DNA of 7,457 bases from an uncultured Collinsella sp. (GTDB lineage Bacteria; Actinomycetota; Coriobacteriia; Coriobacteriales; Coriobacteriaceae): NCBI GenBank assembly GCA_902494035.1, contig CABURV010000076.1, positions 1 to 7,457 of the forward strand, read 5' to 3'. Below are positions 1 to 5,725 of the stretch, piece by piece (position 1 is the first letter of the stretch; every line of letters starts with the position of its first letter). The notes below the pieces were generated by a model. That model searched no databases. It was not told the origin of the DNA and saw only the letters and a program-made list of their open reading frames with translations. The translations under genes and the position numbers were made by a program.

Positions 1-57
1 AGGGGATGTAGGAATGCGATAGGAAAGTCATAGATGCGGGCGTGTTGGCTAAAATGG

Positions 58-87
58 GTCGGCCGGGATTGGTCAATCTCGGCCGAC
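58..87. repeat. Long perfect stem-loop upstream of the truncated aminotransferase
   Basis: Arms 58-71 and 74-87 are complementary over 14 positions, with one G·T pair (66/79); the stem is GTCGGCCG then GATTG, closing on a tiny loop. The + strand side continues with TATATTT, a weak T-rich tail, so it could be a terminator for something lying to the left. It could equally be a sub-terminal palindrome of a mobile element or a protein-binding palindrome. TTGGCTAAAA occurs on both sides of it (45-54 and 93-102). Nothing in 1-121 reads as a gene: all three + frames have stops. Confidence 0.6.
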
Positions 88-121
88 TATATTTGGCTAA
101 AAAAATCCGACGCTAACAAGC

Positions 122-1177
122 GTGGGCACGCCCGACTTTAAGCCGTACGACCACGTGGTCGAGGCACTCATGCAGGCGGCGCAAGATCCCGAGATGTGGA
201 AGTATGCCCTGCGCGACTTGCCCGAACTCAAGCAAGCCGTGTGCGATTACTATGAGCGTCGCTTTGGCGTTTCGGGCATTACGCCGTCCATGGTGCAGTC
301 GTGCAACGGCACGCAGGAGGGTGTGGGTCATTTGGGCCTGGCTCTGCTCGATCCGGGTGACACCATTTTGGTTCCCGATCCGTGCTACCCGGTCTTTGAG
401 GCGGGTGCCAAGATTGCCGATGCCAAGCTCGAGTACTATCCGCTGGTTGCCGAGCACAATTACCTGCCCTATGTGGCAGGCATCGATCCCGAGGTCGCCG
501 ACCGCGCCAAGTACATGATCGTGTCGCTGCCTGCCAACCCGGTGGGTTCGGTGGGCACGCCCGAGGTCTACGAGGAGATCATCACCTTCGCCCGCGAGCA
601 CGACCTGCTCATTGTCCATGACAACGCATACTCCGACATCGTGTTCGACGGCGAGCCGGGCGGCAGCTTCTTGCAGTATCCCGGCGCGCTCGAGGTAGGC
701 GTTGAATTCTTCTCGCTCTCCAAGTCGTTTAACGTCACCGGTGCCCGCATCGGCTTTTTGGTCGGTCGCGAGGATGTGGTCTCTGCCTTTGCCAAGCTGC
801 GCGGCCAGATCGACTTTGGCATGTTCTTCCCGATCCAGAAGGCCGCTATCGCCTGCCTGAACGGTCCGCGCGATGAGGTCGAGGCGCAGCGTCTGAAGTA
901 CCAGGAGCGCCGCGATGCCCTTTGCGACGGTCTTGAGGGCCTGGGCTGGGAGCGTCCCAACGCGCATGGCTCTATGTTTGTGTGGGCCAAGCTCCCCGGT
1001 GGCCGCACCGATTCGATGGCGTTTTGCGAGGAGCTCATGGAGAAGGCCGGAGTCGTCGTGACACCGGGCGCGAGCTTTGGCCCTTCGGGTGAGGGTCACG
1101 TGCGCATGGCGCTGGTGCTGCCGCCCGATCAGATCGCTTTGGCTGTCGAGGCTATTCGCGAGGCGGGCCTGTATTAG
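122..1177 (+). pseudogene. 5'-truncated class I/II PLP-dependent aminotransferase
   Basis: The product is a fold-type I aminotransferase of the aspartate / LL-diaminopimelate aminotransferase group. Counting from the GTG at 122 (351 residues): GTPDF at 2-6, PANP with the PLP-contacting Asn at 139, Asp167 and Tyr170 in HDNAY, the Schiff-base lysine K201 in SLSKS, GARIGF at 207-212, and the substrate-carboxylate arginine R328 in HVRMA. Family members usually have about 385-395 residues, with GxPDF near residue 35-40, so roughly 35-40 N-terminal residues (arm and first helix) are missing. The frame is closed by TAA at 98-100; the seven codons between that stop and GTG do not resemble the family, there is no ATG, and no Shine-Dalgarno sequence precedes GTG. 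The GTG is therefore most likely an internal valine codon. The rest of the frame is intact, which suggests recent damage, or a junction where the true 5' end lies elsewhere. The native substrate cannot be fixed; an N-acetyl-LL-DAP, aspartate or alanine aminotransferase are all possible. Confidence 0.75.
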
Positions 1178-1283
1178 AAACCTATTTCGACTCGTCAATA
1201 GCTCGAAACCGATTTCGTGCAGTTATTTTACGAATCCTGCAAATAATTTCGGTAAACGGTCGATATTTGGCTGCGAATAGGAG

Positions 1284-1289
1284 CATAAT
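1284..1289 (+). promoter_or_regulatory. Possible -10 box for ldh
   Basis: CATAAT matches TATAAT at five of six positions and lies in the 201-nt gap before ldh. A start about 6-8 nt downstream would put the first leader hairpin (1295-1315) at or near the 5' end of the transcript. I see no convincing -35 box at 16-18 nt spacing, so this is a weak call. Confidence 0.3.
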
Positions 1290-1294
1290 CAAAG

Positions 1295-1315
1295 TCCCGA
1301 TTGGATGTATTGGGA
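1295..1315 (+). promoter_or_regulatory. Small stem-loop in the ldh leader
   Basis: TCCCGAT (1295-1301) pairs with ATTGGGA (1309-1315) over 7 bp, including one G·U pair, around a 7-nt loop. It lies just upstream of the larger terminator-like hairpin and could be a 5' stabilising hairpin or part of a leader switch. Its function is inferred from position only. Confidence 0.4.
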
Positions 1316-1321
1316 TTACGG

Positions 1322-1355
1322 CAAGCCGCTCGGGTCGTTCCCGGGCGGCTTGTTT
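1322..1355 (+). terminator. Terminator-like hairpin in the ldh leader
   Basis: Arms 1322-1334 and 1340-1352 pair over 13 bp, with one G·U (1330/1344), around a 5-nt loop; a short T-rich run follows (TTTGT). The stem is very GC-rich. It ends only 26 nt before the ldh start codon. It may terminate transcription from the aminotransferase side, or act as an attenuator if the ldh promoter lies upstream of it. The short T run makes it a weaker terminator than those at 2363 and 4747. Confidence 0.55.
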
Positions 1356-1367
1356 GTGGAGTGAGAT

Positions 1368-1372
1368 GGGAG
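1368..1372 (+). promoter_or_regulatory. Ribosome binding site deciding the ldh start
   Basis: GGGAG lies 6 nt before the ATG at 1379. This selects that ATG over the longer in-frame opening from a TTG at 1301, which would translate through the leader hairpin and add 26 residues unlike the family. Confidence 0.7.
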
Positions 1373-1378
1373 TTTCTA

Positions 1379-2329
1379 ATGGTTAACGAGAAGAAGGTCG
1401 CTATTGTCGGCTGCGGTTTCGTCGGTTCGTCTTCGGCGTTCGCGCTGATGCAGAGTGGTCTGTTCTCCGAGATGGTCCTCATCGACGTGGACAAGAACCG
1501 CGCCGAGGGTGAGGCCCTGGATATCGCGCACGGCATGACGTTTGCCGAGCCGATGAAGATCTACGCCGGCGATTATTCCGATGTCGCCGACGCTGCCATG
1601 ATCGTCGTCACCGCTGGCGCTGCCCAGAAGCCCGGTGAGACCCGTCTGGACCTGGTCAACAAGAACGTCAGCATCTTTAAGTCCATTATTCCCGAGATTA
1701 AGAAGTCCGGCTTCGACGGCATTCTGCTCATCGTCTCCAACCCGGTCGACGTTCTGACCTACGCCGCCATCAAGATGTCCGGCCTGCCCGAGGGCCACGT
1801 CATCGGCTCCGGCACCGTGCTCGACACCGGCCGTCTGCAGCAGATGCTCGGCGCTCACGTCGAGGTTGACCCGCGCGATGTCCAGGCCTATGTCATGGGT
1901 GAGCACGGCGACTCCGAGTTTGTCGCTTGGTCCAGCGCTCAGGTTGCCGGCGTGCCGCTGAACACCTTCTGCGAGCTTCACGGTCACCTGGAGCATGAGG
2001 CTGCCGAGAAGCGCATCGCCGAGGACGTCAAGAACTCCGCCTACACCATCATCGAGAAGAAGCACGCCACCTACTATGGCGTCGCCATGGCCGTCAAGCG
2101 CATCTGCACCGCCGTCATGCGCGATGAGCAGACCGTTCTGCCCGTCTCCTCGCTCATGGTGGGCGAGTATGGCCTGTCCGATCTTGCCATCTCCATGCCG
2201 ACCGTCGTTGGCCGCGACGGCGTTGTCTGCCGCGTCCCCGTGCCGCTGGACGATGACGAGCAGCATGAGCTCACCGCCTCCGCCAAGGCCCTCAAGGACA
2301 TCATCGACAGCGTCGACTTCTCCTGCTAA
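1379..2329 (+). CDS. ldh: L-lactate dehydrogenase
   Basis: This NAD-dependent cytoplasmic enzyme reduces pyruvate to L-lactate and regenerates NAD+ during fermentation. The 316-residue product has the usual family length. An N-terminal Rossmann fold carries GCGFVG at 11-16 and the NAD-ribose-binding Asp36. The substrate loop AQKPGETR has Gln83, the residue that marks lactate rather than malate dehydrogenases (which have Arg there), and catalytic Arg89. Further active-site residues are Asn121 (SNPVD), Asp149 and Arg152 (LDTGR), and the catalytic histidine His176 in GEHGDSE. Codon use is strongly biased to C- or G-ending codons, more so than in the DUF2974 gene next to it, as expected for a highly expressed fermentation enzyme. 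It appears monocistronic: a structured leader precedes it and a strong terminator follows 33 nt after the stop. Fructose-1,6-bisphosphate activation is common in such enzymes but cannot be read from the sequence with confidence. Confidence 0.95.
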   Translation: MVNEKKVAIVGCGFVGSSSAFALMQSGLFSEMVLIDVDKNRAEGEALDIAHGMTFAEPMKIYAGDYSDVADAAMIVVTAGAAQKPGETRLDLVNKNVSIFKSIIPEIKKSGFDGILLIVSNPVDVLTYAAIKMSGLPEGHVIGSGTVLDTGRLQQMLGAHVEVDPRDVQAYVMGEHGDSEFVAWSSAQVAGVPLNTFCELHGHLEHEAAEKRIAEDVKNSAYTIIEKKHATYYGVAMAVKRICTAVMRDEQTVLPVSSLMVGEYGLSDLAISMPTVVGRDGVVCRVPVPLDDDEQHELTASAKALKDIIDSVDFSC

Positions 2330-2362
2330 ATCGAGCTCGCTAGAGCGAAAAGCTACAATGAA

Positions 2363-2396
2363 GGCGTCCGGGTCAACGCGGCCCGGGCGCCTTTTT
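2363..2396 (+). terminator. Rho-independent terminator of ldh
   Basis: GGCGTCCGGG (2363-2372) pairs with CCCGGGCGCC (2382-2391) over 10 bp with one G·U pair, around a 9-nt loop, followed directly by TTTTT. It is a canonical intrinsic terminator placed just after ldh. Its T-run abuts the first copy of the hairpin repeat. Confidence 0.85.
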
Positions 2397-2426
2397 GGTG
2401 CAAAGTAACCTGACCCCAATGCACCA
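2396..2426. repeat. REP-like hairpin repeat, copy 1
   Basis: TGGTGCA (2396-2402) and TGCACCA (2420-2426) are perfect inverted arms around a 17-nt loop containing CTGACCCC. A second copy lies at 3609-3639 with the same arm and loop lengths and 25 of 31 identical positions. Read on the - strand, the loop has GGGGTCAG, which resembles motifs in intergenic repeats spread by IS200-like REP-associated transposases. That link is an inference; no transposase is in the window. Confidence 0.65.
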
Positions 2427-2434
2427 TAGTTGAT

Positions 2435-2440
2435 GGGAGG
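2435..2440 (+). promoter_or_regulatory. Ribosome binding site of the DUF2974 gene
   Basis: GGGAGG lies just 3 nt before the ATG at 2444. The match to the anti-Shine-Dalgarno sequence is strong but the spacing is shorter than usual. No other in-frame start nearby is better placed. Confidence 0.55.
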
Positions 2441-2443
2441 GCC

Positions 2444-3604
2444 ATGTCGGATTCGCCTAATTTTTTGACCTATGCCCAGACGGCGTTTGATCCGTTTGAG
2501 GAGCGGCCGTTCTGCGCGGTGGATAGCCTGGTCTTTGCGTGGTTGTCCTATTTGCGTTTGCCGGGTGATATGGCGGAGCTGACGAACTGGCAGGGCCTAG
2601 ACGTACGCGAGCTGCTGCGTGCCGAGTGCTACCGGGACATGATTGACGACTTGTGGGACCCGGAGGGGAGCAGGGCCTTGCTGGAGGCCGTGGCGGCAAG
2701 CCCTCGTTACCGTGGCGTGCACGTTTGCGGCTATCGTGCCGTGAGCGATGTGGTGGCGACAGAGCAGTTTGCAGCCATGGCGTTCCGGTTTCCGGCGGGG
2801 TTTAGCTATCTTTCCTTCCGGGGGACCGACAGCACGATTGTGGGCTGGAAAGAGGACTTTAACATGGCGTTCCGGTGTCCTGTGCCGGCCCAGGAATCCG
2901 CGGCGCGTTATGTGGACGAGGCGGCGGATGCGATTGACGGACAGCTTTTGTGCGGAGGTCATTCCAAGGGCGGAAACCTTGCGGTGTACGGTGCGGCAAT
3001 GTGCTCCGATGTCGCCCGCGAGCGAATCGAACGGGCGTATTCCCATGATGGTCCGGGCTTCGTCGAGGAGTTTCTGAACGGCGACGCCTTTGCCGATCTT
3101 TCCGGTCGAATCGACAAGACGCTACCTCGGTCGTCGATTTTTGGCATGATGTTCGAGACGCAGGAGGACTATGCCATCGTTGAGAGCACCGAGTTCAGCC
3201 TGCTGCAGCACAATCCCTTTAGCTGGGTGGTTGATGGTCGCGACTTCGTGTACTGTGAGCGCCTGTCCGCCGGTGCTCGATACGTTGATGGCTCCATTCG
3301 CGAGATGCTGCTTGCAGTGGGGCCTGCCGAGCGCGAGCGTTTTGTAGATGCATTGTTCTCCGTGTTTGAGGCTACGGGTGCTGAGCGGTTTGCGGATATC
3401 GCTGGGAATCTGCGCGAGAGCCTGCCCGTGATGCTCCAGACTGCGCAAGGTTTCGACAAGGATACACGACGCTTTGTCTCGCAGACCATCGTGGCAATCC
3501 TTAAGTGCGCACTGCTGCCCAAACGCCCTGAGTTTAACGTTCCTGCCGCCGGCAAGAGCCTGACAGAGCAGCTCGAGGCATGGCAGTTCGAATTCCTGCA
3601 CTAG
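2444..3604 (+). CDS. DUF2974 (Mbeg1-like) alpha/beta-hydrolase-type protein
   Basis: The 386-residue product matches the pattern of the DUF2974/Mbeg1-like family, whose cellular role is unknown. It looks like a class-3-lipase type alpha/beta hydrolase: FRGTD at 125-129 resembles the lipase strand/oxyanion region, and GGHSKGGN at 171-178 is a nucleophile elbow with Ser174 as the likely catalytic serine. Asp202 in HDGPGF and His256 in QHNPFSW are plausible remaining triad members, but their assignment is inference. The first ~30 residues (FDPFEERPFCAVDSLVFAWLSYL) include the conserved family opening in which DSLVFA leads a helix. I see no signal peptide or clear membrane segment, so it is probably cytoplasmic. 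Codon use is less biased than in ldh, suggesting lower expression. It stands alone between the ldh terminator and the nucleoid-protein promoter, with a copy of one hairpin repeat on each side. Its substrate cannot be predicted. Confidence 0.8.
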   Translation: MSDSPNFLTYAQTAFDPFEERPFCAVDSLVFAWLSYLRLPGDMAELTNWQGLDVRELLRAECYRDMIDDLWDPEGSRALLEAVAASPRYRGVHVCGYRAVSDVVATEQFAAMAFRFPAGFSYLSFRGTDSTIVGWKEDFNMAFRCPVPAQESAARYVDEAADAIDGQLLCGGHSKGGNLAVYGAAMCSDVARERIERAYSHDGPGFVEEFLNGDAFADLSGRIDKTLPRSSIFGMMFETQEDYAIVESTEFSLLQHNPFSWVVDGRDFVYCERLSAGARYVDGSIREMLLAVGPAERERFVDALFSVFEATGAERFADIAGNLRESLPVMLQTAQGFDKDTRRFVSQTIVAILKCALLPKRPEFNVPAAGKSLTEQLEAWQFEFLH

Positions 3605-3608
3605 CCAC

Positions 3609-3639
3609 TGGTGCATAGCAATCTGTCCCCGATGCATCA
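3609..3639. repeat. REP-like hairpin repeat, copy 2
   Basis: TGGTGCA (3609-3615) pairs with TGCATCA (3633-3639) around a 17-nt loop containing CTGTCCCC. Compared with copy 1 (2396-2426) the single arm change turns a G-C pair into a G·U pair, so the stem is kept. It begins 4 nt after the DUF2974 stop codon, the only obvious structure at that gene's 3' end. There is no T-run, so it is not a canonical terminator. Confidence 0.65.
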
Positions 3640-3671
3640 ATCTTCGATGCGCCTGGGGCGGGCTCGACCGC

Positions 3672-3677
3672 TATACT
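3672..3677 (+). promoter_or_regulatory. Probable -10 box for the nucleoid-associated protein gene
   Basis: TATACT is a near-consensus -10 hexamer about 40 nt before the start codon, in the only gap before this gene. A start near 3684 would give a short leader. The -35 region is not recognisable at 17-nt spacing (GCGCCT at 3649-3654), so the promoter is called on the -10 alone. Confidence 0.45.
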
Positions 3678-3715
3678 GGTTCGTGCCGAAATCGATCTAG
3701 AACGGAATGCCGTAT

Positions 3716-4720
3716 ATGAAAATCAATCACGCGATTCTGCATATCCTGGACTTTGACTCTGCCGTCAACGTTATGAGCCAGCGCGAGCTCGATATCGAGA
3801 GTCGTACCGTGCGCAACTTCGTGACCACGCATCTGCGCCGCGCACGTACCTCGGCCGACAATAAACGCGCCACGTTTGCCGAGAACTCTGCGTTTGGCGG
3901 CGAGCTCAAGGGTTATTTCTTTGGCGAGCGCGAGTTCGTGGACCTGTCGCAGCAGATTGCGGAGTTTATCTCCTCCGAGCTCACCAAAGCCGAGAAAGCC
4001 GAGTCCACCGACGTGCTCGTGGCCGATTTTGACGACGATGAGGATGCCCGCTGGTTTGCCGTGATGCTGCTGGGCTCCAAGCAGGCTTTTATGCACGAAG
4101 TGGGCCGCGAGGAGGGGGAGGTGCGCAACGACATCGCGCGCCACTACGCCATTCTGCCGAACCCCTCGCAAAAGGTGCCGAGCTATGCCATCGTACGCGC
4201 GAGTACCATGGAGATTGGCTACGTGGACAAGAAGCGCAAGATTGCCGGCGAGGACCGTATGCTTATCCCCGATGGCCTGCTGCAGTGCGACACGGGCGTA
4301 TCGGGCAAGGAGGTCATCGACACCGTGACGCGTGTGGTCGAGGAAGTCGCCGAGGAGCACGGCGCCAACACGGCCGTGGCGCTCGCCAAGGTTAAGGCCG
4401 CTGTGGCCGAGAAGGTCGAGGATGACGAGGAGCTTCCGCCCTGGGATATCGTCGATGAGGTCTTTGAGGACGAACCGGTCATCAAGGAAAGTGTGCGCGC
4501 GGCACTGACCGAGGAGAAGGTTCCCGAGCGCGTTCCCGTGGAGCGCAAGCAGGTCGAGCGCGCGGCGGTGCGCAATCATAAGATTCGTACCGATACGGGT
4601 ATCGAGATCAGCTTCCCGGCCGAGATGGGTTCGAACTCCGAGTACATCGAGTTTGTCAACGAGCCCAACGGCCTCATCTCCATCGAGCTCAAGAATATCG
4701 GCAGCATCGAGAATCGATAA
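3716..4720 (+). CDS. 37-kDa nucleoid-associated protein (YejK/NdpA family)
   Basis: The family (NA37 domain) contains DNA-associated proteins such as E. coli YejK, which binds the nucleoid and has been linked to topoisomerases; the role in Gram-positive bacteria is poorly defined. The 334-residue product is close to YejK's length. It opens with MKINHAILHILDF, a characteristic beta strand followed by an acidic turn. A very acidic central part (for example DFDDDEDARW, and the stretch rich in Glu and Asp around residues 220-260) precedes a basic segment, and it ends in a conserved-looking EFVNEPNGLISIELKNIG strand pair. I chose ATG 3716 over ATG 3707 because the only Shine-Dalgarno-like bases (GGAA, 3704-3707) are 8 nt from 3716 but overlap the A of the earlier ATG; the longer form would add just three residues (MPY). 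The gene is monocistronic, with its own -10 box and a strong terminator. Confidence 0.8.
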   Translation: MKINHAILHILDFDSAVNVMSQRELDIESRTVRNFVTTHLRRARTSADNKRATFAENSAFGGELKGYFFGEREFVDLSQQIAEFISSELTKAEKAESTDVLVADFDDDEDARWFAVMLLGSKQAFMHEVGREEGEVRNDIARHYAILPNPSQKVPSYAIVRASTMEIGYVDKKRKIAGEDRMLIPDGLLQCDTGVSGKEVIDTVTRVVEEVAEEHGANTAVALAKVKAAVAEKVEDDEELPPWDIVDEVFEDEPVIKESVRAALTEEKVPERVPVERKQVERAAVRNHKIRTDTGIEISFPAEMGSNSEYIEFVNEPNGLISIELKNIGSIENR

Positions 4721-4746
4721 ACTGCGCTTGGACGCTGCAGAAAAAC

Positions 4747-4783
4747 AAAGGCCGAAGCCTCGGATGAGGGCTTCGGCCTTTTT
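4747..4783. terminator. Bidirectional intrinsic terminator between convergent genes
   Basis: AAAGGCCGAAGCC (4747-4759) pairs perfectly with GGCTTCGGCCTTT (4769-4781) over 13 bp around a 9-nt loop. TTTTT follows on the + strand, and the - strand reads TTTGTTTTT beyond the stem because of the A-rich 4741-4749 segment. It sits 26 nt after the nucleoid-protein gene and can also stop transcripts coming from dapH. Confidence 0.9.
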
Positions 4784-4826
4784 ACTTGGGGCTTAATGTC
4801 GCTACTGGTTGAGCATAAGTCAGCGA

Positions 4827-4924
4827 AAACGACCCAGAGCGAGCAAGGTGACGTGAAAGAGGAGGGCATTGACCTTCTGGTCATGCCCGACGATTGAACG
4901 TCAGATTGCCGCTCTGGGTCGTTT
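4827..4924. repeat. Compound ~98-nt stem-loop downstream of dapH
   Basis: Outer arms 4827-4841 and 4910-4924 are perfectly complementary over 15 bp. Pairing continues inward after a bulged A with GCAA (4843-4846)/TTGC (4906-4909), a 2x2 internal loop, and TGACGT (4849-4854)/ACGTCA (4898-4903). After a 9x9 internal loop there is an apical hairpin: GGGCA (4864-4868)/TGCCC (4884-4888), a bulged T, then TGACC (4870-4874)/GGTCA (4879-4883) around TTCT. On the - strand the outer stem ends in GTCGTTTTC, so it may serve as an oversized terminator for dapABH. A miniature inverted-repeat element or a structured 3'-UTR RNA are alternatives. No open frame of note lies inside. Confidence 0.65.
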
Positions 4925-4937
4925 GCAGCGCCGACTA

Positions 4938-4965
4938 GTTACGCGGTTTGGTAAAACCGCGTAAC
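4938..4965. repeat. Perfect 12-bp stem-loop directly after the dapH stop codon
   Basis: GTTACGCGGTTT (4938-4949) pairs perfectly with AAACCGCGTAAC (4954-4965) around GGTA. On the - strand it begins 1 nt after the dapH stop. No T-run follows in either direction, so it is not a typical intrinsic terminator; it could protect the mRNA 3' end or be an insertable repeat. It is the first of three stem-loops in the dap 3' region. Confidence 0.6.
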
Positions 4966-4966
4966 C

Positions 4967-5686
4967 CTACAGTTGACGTAAGCCCTCTTCCAGGCCGGTC
5001 TTGCTGTCGGTCTGGGCGTCGCGCATCTTGATGACGCGGGCGGGGACACCGGCCACGACGGCGCCGGCGGGGACGTCCTCGACGCATACGGCGCCGGCGG
5101 CAACGACAGCACCCTTGCCCACGCGCACGCCCTCCAGGACCACGGCGTTGGCGCCAATCATGACATCATCCTCGATGATGACGGGCGTGGCGCTCGCGGG
5201 CTCAACGACGCCTGCCAGCACGGTACCGGCGCCGATGTGGCAGTTCTTGCCCACGGTGGCGCGGCCGCCCAGCACGGCGCCCATATCGATCATGGAGCCC
5301 TCGCCGATAACGGAGCCGATGTTGATGATGGCGCCCATCATGATGACAGCGCGGTCACCGATCTCGACGCGGTCGCGGATGATCGCGCCCGGCTCAATGC
5401 GGGCGTTTATGCCCTTAAGGTCGAGCATGGGCACGGCGGAGTTGCGGCAGTCGTTCTCCACATCGTAGTAATCGATGGAATCGGCATTGGCATCGAGGAT
5501 GGCCTTGAGCTCATCCCAGTCGCCAAAGACGGTCTTGCCACGACGGCCGCCGTAGACGTGCGCATCGCCCCAGGCAACCTTCATGCCGGGCTTCTCGCGC
5601 ACATACAGCTTGACAGGCGTCTTTTTAGGCGCGGTGGCGATGTAATTGATAATCTCCTGGGCATCCATCTCGGCTGCGTTGCTCAT
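4967..5686 (-). CDS. dapH: 2,3,4,5-tetrahydropyridine-2,6-dicarboxylate N-acetyltransferase
   Basis: DapH transfers an acetyl group from acetyl-CoA to tetrahydrodipicolinate, giving N-acetyl-2-amino-6-oxopimelate. This is the entry to the acetylase branch of diaminopimelate and lysine synthesis, as in Bacillus. The 239-residue product has the family length. An N-terminal DapH domain (about 1-88; MDAQEIINYI, TPVKLYV, VFGDWDE) is followed by the motif NDCRNSAVPMLDL at 78-90. A left-handed beta-helix of hexapeptide repeats follows (about 95-215; for example IEPGAIIRDRVEIG, INIGSVIGEG, VGKNCHIGAG, IGANAVVLEGVRVG). The long match to the Bacillus acetyltransferase, including IEPGAIIRD and the terminal LRQL, separates it from succinyl-type DapD. 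The ATG at 5686 has AAAGGAG 9 nt upstream. It is the last gene of the operon, 39 nt after dapB. The next enzymes of this branch (N-acetyl-LL-DAP aminotransferase and deacetylase) are not intact in the window. Confidence 0.95.
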   Translation of the reverse strand: MSNAAEMDAQEIINYIATAPKKTPVKLYVREKPGMKVAWGDAHVYGGRRGKTVFGDWDELKAILDANADSIDYYDVENDCRNSAVPMLDLKGINARIEPGAIIRDRVEIGDRAVIMMGAIINIGSVIGEGSMIDMGAVLGGRATVGKNCHIGAGTVLAGVVEPASATPVIIEDDVMIGANAVVLEGVRVGKGAVVAAGAVCVEDVPAGAVVAGVPARVIKMRDAQTDSKTGLEEGLRQL

Positions 5687-5725
5687 TTGCTATCTCTCCT
5701 TTGGGCGGATTCGGTTGATACCTGG

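Noticed and set aside
1..31. A possible - strand gene start at 31 running off the left edge
   Set aside because: Only about ten codons are visible, no Shine-Dalgarno sequence precedes the ATG, and the residues match no family I know.
1185..1208. TTTCGA / TCGAAA inverted repeat in the gap before ldh
   Set aside because: The arms are only 6 bp and 12 nt apart, with no T-run and no resemblance to a known operator.
89..1272. ATATTTGGCT occurs at 89-98 and again at 1263-1272, flanking the aminotransferase
   Set aside because: A 10-mer repeat in 7.4 kb is expected by chance somewhere, and the surrounding bases do not match, so it is not good evidence for a target duplication.
1178..1378. Riboswitch, T-box or Rex operator upstream of ldh
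   Set aside because: No T-box or known aptamer motif and no Rex-like TTGTGA-type palindrome can be seen; only two hairpins and a weak -10 are present.
2354..2359. TACAAT as a -10 box just before the ldh terminator
   Set aside because: No matching -35 box, and a transcript started there would meet the terminator at once; more likely chance in a short AT-rich patch.
1376..2419. Long open frame antisense to ldh, and similar antisense frames at 113-1198, 3671-4579 and 5237-6016
   Set aside because: They lie opposite genes with clear family motifs, have biased compositions typical of mirrored high-GC codons, match no family, and lack ribosome binding sites.
2330..2443. CRISPR-like repeat made by the 31-nt hairpin elements
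   Set aside because: Only two copies exist, more than 1.2 kb apart with a gene between them, so they do not form an array.
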